This document shows, piece by piece, positions 1 to 11,555 of a DNA stretch of 64,000 bases. The notes beneath the pieces are model-generated. The model did no database searches, had not been told where the DNA came from, and saw only the letters and a program-made list of their open reading frames with translations. How positions within the stretch are numbered: the first letter of the stretch is position 1; every line of letters begins with the position of its first letter. Origin of the DNA: Pelecanus crispus (taxonomy: Eukaryota > Chordata > Aves > Pelecaniformes > Pelecanidae); contig NC_134643.1 of NCBI RefSeq assembly GCF_030463565.1, forward strand, positions 166,678,491 to 166,742,490. Reading direction: 5' to 3'. A program made the position numbers and the translations under genes.

Positions 1-811
1 ATTTGGTAACTGTGTTCCCAGGCGTGTAAGGGAGGAGAACAACCGCAACTTGGACTCAGGAGACAAGAGTGGAGATGCAGTGGCATGTAATAAACACATT
101 AAAACGGTATTTAGCCAACAAATCCTGAAAACTATGGATGTTTAAGGTGGTTTGGTTTAAGATGTATCTGCCTGGTCCTACTTGTAAACCCTAAAAGGCA
201 AACTTTGCTGGCTGTAAAATAAATCCTTCAATATAATCCATTAAAATCCATCCACATTTAAAGCATCACCAAAATTCAACCCAATTAAATGTTTGGGGTT
301 TAAGTCCATGTGGTTTAAGCAGCACGTTTTCTTATGTAGACACACAGAGCTGCAACACAGCGAAGAGAGAAGGAGCAGAAGTTGTGGAGGGTTCGGTGAA
401 GCACATCGCCCACCGCAAGTGGACTTCAGGGGAAAAGCTCTGCCAGGGAAGGGAGCTGCAGAGAAACACAAGGCTCTACGCAGGACCTGCACAGGGGTTT
501 GGCACCATTTTGTTGGGGAAGGAGGGCAGGACCCTCACCAGAATTGCACCATGCGACTAAACAGTGCAAGAACATCTCCCTTGCCTGTCCCCAGGCAACT
601 TCCAAGCTTTTTGAGGGTATTACTATCTAGCAGCCAATTTTTCATGTGGCCTTGAACAAAATCTTACTCGCATGAACATGTCTTTCATGGGGAAACTGCA
701 AAGCAAAGTGGAGGATTCACCCTGAGATGTTGCTTTCTACTTATCGTTCAGCCCCAGAAGTGCCTGGTCTCTATTCCCAGCTCCTGGTGAAATCCTCCGG
801 TATGTGGAGAT
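1..811. other. intergenic, no gene seen
   Basis: I find no conserved protein, RNA gene or repeat family in this stretch. The open frames here (for example 293-655 plus) have no recognisable domain, and I take them as chance. Confidence 0.5.
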
Positions 812-3165
812 ATAGAATCATAGAATCATAGAATTGTCTAGGTTGGAAAAGACCTTTAAGATCATCCAGTCCAACCATTAACCTACACTACCAAGTCTAC
901 TCTAAGCCAAACAAGGGTAGACTAGACTAAACCATGTCCCCAGGTGCCACATCTACCCGTTTTTTGAACACTTCCAGGGATGGGGACTCCACCACCTCTC
1001 TGGGCAGCCTCTTCCAATGCTTGACCACCCTTTCCGTCACGAAATTTTTCCTAATTTCCAACCTAAACCTCCCCTGGCGCAGCTTAAGCCCATTTCCTCT
1101 CGTCCTATCGCTAACTACTTGGGAGAAGAGCCCAACACCCACCTCGCTACAACCTCCTTTCAGGGAGTTGTAGAGAGCGATAAGGTCTCCCCTCAGCCTC
1201 CTCTTCTCCTGGCTAAACAACCCCAGTTCCCTCAGCCGCTCCTCATAAGGCCCGTGCTCCAGACCCTTCACCAGCCTTGTTGCCCTTCTCTGGACACGCT
1301 CCAGCACCTCAATGTCTTTCTTGTATTGAGGGGCCCAAAACTGGACACAGTATTCCAGGTGCGGCCTCACCGGCGCCGAGTACAGGGGGACAATCACCTC
1401 CCTGCTTCTGCTGGCCACACTATTGCTAACACAAGCCAGGATGCTGTTGGTCTTCTTGGCCACCTGGGCACACTGCTGGCTCATGTTCAGCCGGCTGTCT
1501 ACCAACACCCCCAGGTCCTTTTCGGCCAGGCAGCTTTCCAGCCACTCTTCCCCAAGCCTGTAGCGTTGCATGGGGTTGTTGTGACCGAAGTGCAGGACCC
1601 GGCACTTGGCCTTGTTGAACCTCATCCAGTTGGCCTCGGCCCATCGGTCCAGCCTGTCCAGGTCCCTCTGCAGGGCCATCCTACCCTCCAGCAGATCGAC
1701 ACTCCCACCCAGTTTGGTGTCATCTGCAAACTTACTGAGGGTGCACTCAATCCCCTCATCCAGATCATCGATAAAGATATTAAACAAGGCTGGCCCCAAA
1801 ACTGAGCCCTGGGGAACACCACTCGTGACCGGCTGCCAACTGGACTTAACTCCATTTACAACTACTCTCTGGGCTCGGCCACCCAACCAGTTTTTTACCC
1901 AGCGAAGACTACGCCCGTCCAAGCCATGAGCTGCCAGCTTCCCAAGGAGAATATTGTGGGAGACGGTGTCAAAAGCTTTGCTAAAGTCCAGGTAAATGAC
2001 ATCCACAGCCTTTCCATCATCTACCAGGCGGGTCACCAGGTCATAGAAGGAGATCAGGTTGGTCAAGCAGGACCTGCCTTTCGTGAACCCATGCTGGCTG
2101 GGCCTGATCCCCTGGTTGACCTGTACTTGCCTGTGGAGTTCGCTCAAGATGAACCTCTCCATAATCTTTCCCGGCACTGAGGTCAGGCTGACAGGCCTGT
2201 AGTTCCCCGGGTCCTCCTTCCGGCCCTTCTTGTAGATGGGCGTCACATTGGCAAGCCTCCAGTCATCAGGGACCTCCCCTGTTAACCAGGACTGCTGATA
2301 GATGATGGAGAGTGGCTTGGTGAGCTCCTCTGCCAGCTCCCTCAGTACTTTCGGGTGGATCCCACCTGGCCCCATAGACTTGTGAGCATCCAGATGGCAT
2401 AGCAGGTCATTAACTGCTTCCTCCTGGACTATGAGGGCTCCATTCTGGTCCCCATCCCTATCCTCTAGCTCAGGGGCCTGAGTACCCTGGGGATGACTGG
2501 TCTGGCTGTTAAACACAGAGGCAAAGAAGGTGTTAAGTACCTCAGCCTTTTCCTTGTCCTCGGTGACAATGTTCCCCCCCACATCCAGCAAAGGATGGAG
2601 ATCCTCCTTGGCTCTCCTTTTATTGCTGATGTACTTATAAAAGCATTTTTTATTATCTTTTACAGCATTGGCCAGATTGAGTTCTAGCTGGGCTTTTGCC
2701 TTTCTAATTTCCTCCCTGCAGGACCTAACAAGATCCCTGTACTCCTCCTGAGTTGTCCGCCCCTTCTTCCAAAGGCGGTAGACTCTCCTTTTTTCCCTGA
2801 GTCCCCGCAAAAGCTCCCTATTCAGCCAGGCCGGTCGTTTTCCCCACCGGTTGGTCTTACGACACACGGGGACAGCCCGCTCCTGCGCCCTTAAGACTTC
2901 CTTCTTGAAGAAGGCCCAGCCTTCCTGGACCCCTTTGCCCTTCAGGACTGCCTGCCAAGGGACTTTCCCAACCAGGGTCCTGAAGAGGCCAAAGTCTGCC
3001 CTCCGGAAGTCCATCATAACAGTTTTGCTGCCCCTCCGCTTGTCATCACCCAGAATCGAGAACTCTATCATATCGTGGTCGCTAAGCCCGAGACGGCCTC
3101 CAACCTCAACATTTCCCACAAGCCCTTCTCTGTTGGTAAACAGCAGGTCAAGACGCACGTAGACA
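812..3165 (-). mobile_element. CR1 LINE, 5'-truncated, with long ORF2 fragment
   Basis: A CR1 non-LTR retrotransposon in minus orientation. Its 3' end is the diagnostic run of TAGAATCA units at 812-835 (reverse complement of the CR1 ATTCTATG tail), followed by about 90 bases of 3' UTR and then the ORF2 stop at 927. Similarity to CR1 starts near 3150-3165, inside the C-terminal part of the endonuclease domain. The 5' UTR, any ORF1 and most of the endonuclease are therefore missing, which is typical of incomplete target-primed reverse transcription. The reading frame is open over the whole remaining length, so this is one of the younger copies in the window. No target-site duplication was found, as is usual for CR1. 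Confidence 0.95.
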
Positions 3166-3176
3166 TACGCACTCAT
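927..3176 (-). pseudogene. CR1 ORF2 fragment: endonuclease tail plus reverse transcriptase
   Basis: A 749-residue open frame encodes the C-terminal part of CR1 ORF2. Residues about 9-42 are the end of the APE-type endonuclease and include the SDH triad at 32-34. Reverse transcriptase follows: fingers region with NYRPVSLTS near 325-333, motif [10 protein letters not shown] with Asp397, [10 protein letters not shown] near 453-462, and the catalytic FADDTKL motif with Asp485-Asp486. The rest is the C-terminal domain typical of CR1, ending in a stop at 927. There are no internal stops or frameshifts. The first residues (MSAYVYV) do not look like CR1 and probably come from host flank, so the ATG at 3176 is fortuitous. 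The copy cannot mobilise itself because most of the endonuclease, any ORF1 and the promoter are absent. Confidence 0.9.
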
Positions 3177-4804
3177 TTGTGTCCTGGGCTCTCAGTTCTG
3201 TTTGTAAATGGCAAATTCCCTTATGTCTGTAATATGCATGGATGTCCTACGTCCATCCTGTGGGATGCCCCGCTGCATTGCTGGGAGAGCCTCTGGGTAC
3301 CGCAAGCCTGGGCTGGCTGCAGGGTGGGAGCAGGTGCTATTTGGGAGCAGTGTGGGAGGTTGGGCTGGCAGCGCTCGCTGTGGTTACACATCCCCAACAC
3401 TTTCTATTGTGCAACATCTTTCGGGTCTGTATAGCTTTGACCAGACAGCTATGGTTTGGGTTTGGGGCTGTTTTTGCCAAAAGACTGCCTCGGGGTGAGC
3501 GCTGCTGGAAAATTCCACCTGAAGATGCTTTCATGATTTCTGAAAGTAAAATTCAAGAGAAACATTCCCTTTCATATATGAAAAAATAATGCTGTGTTTT
3601 TGCAGAGATATGCTAGCCTCCCAAGGGAGCCAACTGTTACAGAAGGATGTGCTTACAAGGATGTGGCCATTGGCTTTTTGCTCCCTGCATGAAATTCCCA
3701 CATCCTCTGTCCAAGCTGCAGGTCCCCTCCAAAATATCAGCTCAGTAGAAATGTTAGTGTTTGTCCCCAATTCCCCGAGGGTCTCATCCATATGCTGCTG
3801 CACAATACTTGCAAGCAGGACCGGTGGGGTCCCTGAGAGGAGCCGGCACTGGCAGGACCCGCAGAAGGAGCGAGATGCTGGCAGCTCCAGGAGGGCAGCC
3901 CACGATCAGTTGAACACGAATCCCAGCAGGAACCGATGTGCACCCACACCTCTGCTTTCCCTTGCTGTCTAGGGAGCAGCTGTGAAGCAACCAGCCCCTG
4001 GTGCTCCTCGTCTCCCCAGAGAGATGGCGAGCGTCACAGCAGGGCATAGAGGTCTGCGCCATGGCCGTGCCGGTGGCCAGCACTGGCGAGCATCACGGCT
4101 CTCTGAGGTGCCACGTCTTCCTTCTCCTGCCTGCTCTCCTAAGCCGCATAAAAAGAAGAGGGGAGTAACAAAAGCAACACCAAAAAGCCACCTTAAAGTT
4201 GCATTCCTAGTCTTATAAATTAGGAGATGCCAACACTAAAACTGTACAAAGTCAGCCAGGTCCCGTGCACGCACGTACCACGTGTAGGAGTGTGTGACAG
4301 ACTTTTGCTGGGTGATTGCCGACTGCTTTCTCCCCAAGACTGTGCCGCGCTCGATACCGCGTGGGCAATGCTGTGGGTGAATCACTTTTGTGGTGCGAAC
4401 GGATTGCTGTCTTTGCTCTGCCCACACCAAGTCTAGGTGGCAATACCCACAAAAGCTAGAGCTCTCTCTGACCTCTGCTGGTAAGAGAGGCTTTTATTAA
4501 GGAAGATTTTTATTCCACAGTGAGCTGGACCCACCTTCTCCTAAAAGCCATGGGACTCTGCAGGGTCTGGGGCCGGGCAGGTGGAAATGCGAAGTGCTGA
4601 GTGCTTGGGGCGGGTGCTACAGCTGGTTACAGTCATGCTTTGAGCAAGCAACAATGAAATGCTCTGCAAAAAATCAGGTGCCAAGGTCTCCAGCTTTTCA
4701 CTGTTCGCCGTGACTTCTTTGAGGTTTCCTTTCCCACAATAAAGCAGAGAGCACCCCACTTACTTGCATGCGAGTGCTGGGTAGATAAATCAGCAGAAGA
4801 TGCT
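3177..4804. other. intergenic, no gene seen
   Basis: Moderately GC-rich unique sequence between two CR1 copies. Several 60-130 codon frames overlap on both strands, but none has a recognisable domain or gene-like structure. I see no repeat family. Confidence 0.45.
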
Positions 4805-5870
4805 GAGGTGTTGAGGTGGGTTGAAAACTGGCTGAATGGTCAGGCCCAGAGCGTGGTGATCAGCAGCTCAAAGCCTAGCTGGAGACCAGTAACTAGCGGT
4901 GTACCCCAGGGGTCAATACTGGGTCCAGTCCTGTTCAACATCTTCATTAATGGCCTGGATGATGGGGCAGAGTGTACCCTCAGCAACTTTGCTGATGACA
5001 CCAAACTGGGAAGAGTGGCTGATATGCCAGAGGGCCATGCTCCCATCCACAGTGACCTCAAAAGGCTGGAGAAATGGGATGACAGGAACCACATGTGGTT
5101 CAACAAGAGGAAGTGCAAAATCCTGCAGCTGGGGAGAACAACCCCAGGCACCGGTACGTGCTGGGGGCCACCCAGCTGGAAAGCAGCTTGGCAGGAAAGG
5201 ACCTGGGGGTCCTGGTGGGCACCAAGTTGAACATGAGCCAGCAATGTGCCCTTGTGGCAAAGGTGGCTAACGGTGTCCTGGGCTGCATTAGGCAAAGTAT
5301 TGCCAGCAGGTCGAGGGAGGTGGTCCTTCTCTTCTATTCAGCACTGGTGAGGCCACACCTGGAGTCTTGTGTCCCGTTCTGGGCTCCCCAGTACAAGAGA
5401 GACATGGACATAGTGGAGAAGGACCAGTGAAAGGCTGCAAAGATGATGAAGGGACTGGAGCATCCCTCCTATGAGGAAAGGCTGAGAGAGCTGGGACTGT
5501 TCAGCCTGGAGAAGAGAAGGCTCAGGGGGGATCTCATCAGTGTATATAAATACCTGAAGGGAGGGTGCAAAGAGGACAGAGCCAGGCTCTGCTCAGTGGT
5601 GCCCAGTGACAGGAGCAGAGGCAATGGGTGCAACCTGGAACACAGGAGGTTCCCTCTGAACATCAGGAAACACTTTTTCACCATGAGGGTGACTGAGCAC
5701 TGGCACAGGTTGCCGAGGGAGGTTGTGGAGTCTCCATCCTTGGAGATATTCAAAAGCCATCTGGACATGGTCCTGGGCAACTGGCTCTGGGTGGCCCTGC
5801 TTGAGGAGGGAGGTTGGACCAGATGATCTCCAGAGGCCCCTTCCAACCTCAGCCATGCTGTGTATCTGTG
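4805..5870 (+). mobile_element. CR1 LINE fragment, decayed
   Basis: A 5'-truncated CR1 in plus orientation. Similarity begins at the reverse transcriptase segment with WVENWLNGQAQ and runs through SGVPQGSILGP, the catalytic FADDTKL and the CR1 C-terminal domain ([20 protein letters not shown], then [19 protein letters not shown]), ending near 5870 in the 3' UTR. The coding sequence is broken. A frame change near 5100-5150 separates two overlapping frames (4808-5230 and 5095-5430), a stop interrupts at about 5428, and the third block continues at 5443-5826. The typical octamer tail is degraded. This is an older subfamily than the copy at 812-3165. Confidence 0.93.
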
Positions 5871-6863
5871 AGGCATTGGTGCACTGTGCTGAGCGCCCCA
5901 TGGAGATGCTCATGAGGCTGCTAATTTTTCCACTTGTCATAGGATTTACCTGCAATGTGTTAAATATGGCCCAAACCTGGTCATAACATAGCCTAAATGC
6001 TGAATGCGAAGAATAAATGGCAATTTAAAAAACCCACAAAGACTAACAAGTTACAGGATAAGAAGGTGACCTGTCAAAAGAAATTGTTTTATAGGATCAT
6101 GGAGCTCCAGACTGAATTAAGATACATTTTTGGCAGTGTCTTTATCACGAACACTCATTTCTGCAGCCAAGTGCACTCTTTTACACCTGTTGCTTTTGTT
6201 CATGTCGTAGCTGCACGTTACAAATGTGTGCGTGGGTATAGCGAATGTGGCCCTGGCATAAGAAAAAACAGATAAAAATAGGACCTCAGTTCTCCAAACT
6301 TGCCTTATGATTGTTTTTTTTTTAACAAGCTTTTAAACATTGTTTTTAACCACAGCAATCAGATACCAAGAAAACTTTCATCTTATTCCTGCAAAATCAA
6401 AATGGAGCTTCTAAGTCACAGCCCAGCGTGGGAACAAGTGCCTTTCATGCTCGCTGGAGGAAGTTATTTCATAATGTGAAATTCATTGGTATTTCTCCTG
6501 CCAAGATGCCCAGACCTACATGACTAAGAGTTGCCCCTGTTTGCACAGCTACCCCCTCCCTGCAGCCAGGCTCAGTGAAACCATAGGCACATGGAAACTG
6601 TGGTGGTTACGTGGCCCACACGCGAGGCTTTGTGCCCACATTTTGGGACTGAAGGTGAAGGGACATGGAAGGAAGCGGCTCCTGGAGTGACCACATTGTG
6701 TCCCACCGCTTGGGATGTTGGAGCGAGCTGTGCTGCTCCTCTGACTGTGTCATGACTTGGTGCTGTGACATCATTTCCAGAGCTGGTGCTGCACATGCAG
6801 AATAAATCAGGTCACGTCATGCAGAAACCGATTTCAACTGCTTCGTTATTCAGTGTTCCCCCC
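5871..6863. other. intergenic, no gene seen
   Basis: Unique AT-richer sequence between a CR1 and a solo LTR. I see no coding, RNA or repeat signal that I can support. Confidence 0.45.
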
Positions 6864-7104
6864 TGTCCTGGTTTTGGCTGGGATAGAGTTAATTTTCTCC
6901 CTAGTAGCTGGCATAGTGCTGTGTTTTGGATTTAGTAGGAGAAGCATGTTGATAACACACTGATATTTTAGTTGTTTCTAAGTACTGCTTATGCTAGTCA
7001 AGGACTTTTCAGCTTCCCATGCTCTGCCAGGTGCACAAGAAACTGGGAGGGGGCACAGCCAGGACAGCTGACCCAAACTGACCAAAGGGCTATTCCATAC
7101 CACA

Positions 7105-7128
7105 TGACGTCATGCTCAGTATATAAAA
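7105..7128 (+). promoter_or_regulatory. LTR core promoter: CRE plus TATA box
   Basis: A perfect palindromic cAMP-response/ATF site, TGACGTCA (7105-7112), stands 9 bp upstream of TATAAAA (7122-7128) inside the U3 part of the solo LTR. Both match consensus, so the LTR promoter looks structurally intact. Activity is inferred, not shown. Confidence 0.6.
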
Positions 7129-7291
7129 CGGAGGGGTTGGCCGGGGAGCAGCGATCGCTGCTCGGGAACTGGCTGGGTATCGGTTGGTGGGTGGTGAGCA
7201 ATTGCATTGTGCATCACTTGCTTTGTATATTATTATTACTGTTATTATTATATCGTTATTATTATCATTACTGTTTTACTTTATTTCAATT

Positions 7292-7297
7292 ATTAAA
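7292..7297 (+). terminator. LTR polyadenylation signal ATTAAA
   Basis: ATTAAA follows the TTATTA-rich stretch and precedes the U5 end of the solo LTR at the expected distance downstream of the TATA box. It would mark the 3' end of retroviral R. Confidence 0.5.
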
Positions 7298-7432
7298 CTG
7301 TTCTTATCTCAACCCAGGAGTGTTTCTCACTCTTACTCTTCTGATTCTCTCCCCCATCCCATTGGGGTAGGGGAGTGAGCGAGCGGCTGCGTGGTGCTTA
7401 GCTGCTGGCTGGGGTTAAACCGTGACACCCCC

Positions 7433-10400
7433 TTAGATTTAGGGCCAGAATAGGTTTCAAGTGTACCAAACCCCCAGTAATTATTTTCTTGAAACTTCTG
7501 TCACAAAATGGTAGGAATCTTGGTACAGATTTTGCTTTCTCTACAGTTCCCATCACCTTGAGCTAAAGCTTCTCAAACGTTGTCCTCCCCACATAGCTGC
7601 TGTTATTGAATGGACAGGTGGACATTAAAATCAGATGTTCTCTTAATTCCTGCTCTACCACCAGATGACTAGCGATGGCCTGAGACCAGGGGCTGAGCTG
7701 TGGAAAATCCCTGCCTCTTGCATCGAAACCAAAAGCACCTGGATTTGAGATTTTTGAGTCTAAACCCAAAGCTTCCTGAAAATGTTTTGCACTAGAAGAG
7801 AGAAAAGGTAACCAAAGTCAACGGCGAAAGGAAAGAGGGAGAAGTGATGATACAATGGAAAGAGGAGGCGCAAACTTCCTGCTGTCTCTCTGTGGAGAGG
7901 CTGTTACCTCATTTGTTATGCTGCTCTGCTTTTAGAAAGTCCAGCTCCAAATCATCTCTCAACTCTGGGAAACCCCACCAGGTGTAAACAACAGCCTCAG
8001 CACCCCCGAGTGTGGCTGTGCACCCGACGAAGCTCTGGAGCAAGCCCCGTGCCAGCTCTCCCAGCACGTGCCAAGGGCGAACGCCTGCCTAGCGTGGCTC
8101 TGAGGGCTCTTTGCGAGCTTGCCCCGCCGCTCGCACCCACCGCCGTGGCCAGGCTCACGGCTGACGGCCTGAAGGACCGGACCCCGGAGGAGCTGTGGGC
8201 TGGCTTTTCTGCTGGGCCGGGATGAAATGTCCATGCAAAGGCCTCCAGGAGGGAGAGGGGGCTGCAGGGAGCCTCCACGGGATGGCAGAGAGCAATGTCC
8301 TCTGTGAGGAGGATGTCAAGAGAGGTGCGGTGGCTCAGAGGCACACATCTACCCCGAAATACCCAACAGCTGGCTCTGGGAAGGGCGGCACAGACCCCCA
8401 GGCAAGCAGTGTGGGACGGCTGCCTGGCGAGGACCCGGCTGGGTTTGCATCGTGGTTAATGGCCATGATGCAGGTATCAGGAGAGACCCTCCACGCTGAG
8501 TGTTTGCACAGGAGACTCCCCCCGGAGATGTGCCCCGCACCCTGGCCGGGTCCCTGGCAGCAGGGACACCCCGGGACAGCAGCTCCTGCTCGCCCTGGGA
8601 CGGGTACCGGGGCTGCAGGACCCTTCGCTTGCTCCCTACCAGGCCCGTGGAAAAGTGGCTTTGTGCAAACATGGACACAGCCCAAGAAAACCTGGACCCA
8701 GCTTTGAAGCTGAACCTCACCCCAAAAATCTCACACCATGTTTCATCCAACCACTGGGTTCAGTAAAGGGCAATATCTCTTAAATGAGATGGCTGCAAAC
8801 TGGGGTGGACAAGGCTTCTCTACGCTGCCTGGGAGAGGGGGGCCTTTTCAGCTAACCCAGCGTTGAAGAGGCAGGGAGCGGGGTCCCACCAGCTGGGAAG
8901 GGGGTGCCCCCAGCCCTGTGCCCCCATCCAAAAGGGGCCGTTGCCTGCGGTGCGGTGCCGTGCAGCGCTGCTGGGCTTGGTGGGGCCGCCGGGGCCGTGC
9001 AAACGGGTGGAGCTGGGTTGCACTCCTGTAGCACAGCACCTGCTGCACGCAGGGCAGGATCATGTTTTGCACAAAAGAAGAACCCACTTCCTTTCTTCTG
9101 CTTTGCAAAAAGAAAAATAAAATCAGGCAGAGAGCGTTGCTTTCCCTCCTCCTTATTCCCAACTCCCTGGATGCGGCTGTCACCTGGACCTTTGGGCTCC
9201 TCTGCCTGTTTTTGAGGCTGGTGATGCCACTTGGGGCATCTCCCTCCCCTGGCTGCCCAGGACCCGCTCTGTGCCTGCCCCTGGGAAGGACCTCACCCTC
9301 CGCTCATGGGCTGAGCCCCCCTAGATCCCCCTTTATCCAGGCCCCCCTTTAGCACAGCGATGGCCTCCCGCTCCCACGGGCTCCCAGGAGAAGCCCCCCT
9401 GTCCCCAGGGTTGGTGCTAGCGGCGGGACCGGTGCTGCTAGCTTATCCGCACGTAATTCCCCTTCTGGGATCTGCCGCTCCTTTTTTAGTGCCCGTGTGA
9501 GCGCAGAGCTTGAGGGATGGGAGGGATTGTACGAGGGGGGCAGTTGACTGCACGGAGAAAGTCCCGGGTGTGAATTTGCATCGCAAAACACCCAGTCTGT
9601 CATTGCGGAGCGTTAGTGTTCACGACCAGCCCGAGGCGTTGCGGGCACACGGCGACGTCATTTTGCCCAGCTTCATCCCAGATTTATTTCCTCGATGGTG
9701 TTAGTCTGTGGAGATAAAACTCTCACGCAAGAGAGCGTGACGAGGATGGACAACAGCCTTTTGTGGGCAAAGCGTCAGCTCTTCCACCATCAGCACCACA
9801 GTCACCCCTGACTTCAGGGTGAGTGGTATTTATTTCGGCTGTTGATGTGTTTCGTGCAGTGCATTAGGTAGGCGAAAGGGTAGTCCTGGATCCGCTCGTT
9901 GGTGTGGGCTCAGGATTTCTGTAGATCCCTGTAGATCCGTAGATAACGCTGCTGTAATGTCATATCCATCGGGTATTTTCATCGTCATGATGATGAACAT
10001 TTGAGCCCCATGCAAGTTTGATTAGCTTAACTCTTGACAGATGTGCACGTAGAAAATCCCCATCTTACTAAGGAATATTTTTTATAATTTACTCAGCAGT
10101 TATTCTGTCATTAGCAGACCTTTCCCTTCGTGCGACATAAAACCCCGAGAAACAAAAGTATCTCCATTAACAGATGGTTGTTAGCAAATTTTCACTATTA
10201 CTCTTGCTAGGTACCTTCAACTTGTAGTAATTCATGGCAATATCATTCACTCTGTAATTTCTATACAAATGACTCATTGTACATGAGTACACAGATTAGT
10301 ACCAAGTTTAATGCCACTATGTTGTAAAACATTATAAATATTATGCAATTAAAGAATTGGTTGAGCTTTAGTAGCTCAGAGAGAAACTTAAGTTTAGCTT

Positions 10401-11555
10401 AACTGTAATCTTAACTTTGACATTTCTTGGCTTCAGTGTTTTTCAGCAGCACCCTGAATGTCCCGTGACTGGAATTTCCTAGTTTATTAGGAGTTTTGAG
10501 GAGGGGAATAAAAAAAAAACCAAGCATGATCATCACCACCACCACCACCGAAAAAAACCCCTAAAACCACTAAAAAGAGCATAAAGTCCTCCTGGGATCT
10601 GAAAGCCCCAGAGGTCTCCAGTAAATAGCAGCCGTGGGGAAGGCCATTCCAGGCCACAGGGCAGCCTGCGCTTCTGCAAACGTTTTAGGAAGTACTGGGG
10701 GGAAAAATACTCCCTCCCTGCTGCAAGCCGTGCTGGTTGCCCACACCCCTCGCCCTGTCTCCAGCAGCACCGTGGCACAGTTGGGGCTGCTGTGCTCGGG
10801 GCGGCTCCCCAGCCACGCCACGGCCCTGCCAGCCACCTGCACACGGGGCCGTGGGGTAAATCAGAGCCCTCCACTGCCCGGCACCCTGTAGGGACAGAGC
10901 CTGCCCCAAGAGCTCCAGCTGAGATAAGGGGCTTTGCCATACATTCGCCACACCATATATCATCCTAATAATGCAAATATTTTTCTACTCAGGGCAAACT
11001 GTCTCATTCCACTCAGGTTAGCCTCTGCCTCGAGGAACAGTGGTGGTCTCTCCGTGTGCGTACAAAAGACAAATCTGGGCTTCACCACAGCCTGGAGAGC
11101 CGTGTACAGCGTGGCTTGCGCTGGCCACGGGCACGATAAGCTCCACGGACATTCGTCCCGACTTTATCGGAAAAGGTGCCACGGTCCGATCGCGCTGCCG
11201 TGGCCGTGAGTCTGTGACCGGGGGTGACCCCTCTTGACCGCACGTGAACCAGGGCTGAGGCTGTTTTCATTGTTCAGTTGCATTTTGCATCCTTGTAGAA
11301 ATTTTCAGAGTAAAACCCAAAGTCGGCTCAGATGTCAGGAGTGATTGCTGCGCAGGTACAGTCATTTTATCTTCTCCAGCGCAGCCACTACTGAGAATAA
11401 CCCCCGCTGCAGCAAAATGCCTCTCACACACCGAAAAAAAAAAAAAAAACCAAAACCACCACCCAGAAAGAACACACATTTTTACTAACCCTAAGAGAAA
11501 AGAAGAAGAGAAAAAAAAAAAAATAAAACCCCAGACCTCAGGGTGCTTTTATAAT
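7433..11555. other. intergenic, no gene seen
   Basis: About 4 kb without a supportable gene. The part at 7.9-9.6 kb is GC-rich with scattered CpG (for example 8040-8200 and 8890-9010). The part at 10.0-10.45 kb is AT-rich unique sequence that could hold a non-coding regulatory element. Short A-runs occur at 11,430-11,450 and 11,510-11,525. Short open frames on both strands show no domain. Confidence 0.45.
10530..10550 (+). repeat. short (CAC)n microsatellite
   Basis: Six CAC/CAT trinucleotide units in tandem, next to an A-run at 10,511-10,519. Confidence 0.8.

Larger units (their letters stand above)
6864..7427 (+). mobile_element. solo LTR of an avian ERVL-type endogenous retrovirus
   Basis: A 564-base element starting TGTCCTGGTTTTGGCTGGG and ending CCGTGACA, so it has the canonical TG...CA termini. 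It is flanked by 5-bp direct repeats CCCCC (6859-6863 and 7428-7432), the expected duplication size for ERVL-class integration. Inside are a TATA box (TATAAAA, 7122-7128), a run of TTATTA repeats at about 7229-7270 and an ATTAAA polyadenylation signal (7292-7297), which gives a U3-R-U5 order in plus orientation. No gag, pol or second LTR is present next to it, so it is the product of LTR-LTR recombination. Assignment to ERVL rests on the start motif, length and duplication size; a library match would settle the subfamily. Confidence 0.88.

Noticed and set aside
1017-1929. Long plus-strand open frames over the left CR1
   Set aside because: They lie antisense to the CR1 ORF2 frame and contain no domain; they are shadows of the reverse transcriptase coding strand.
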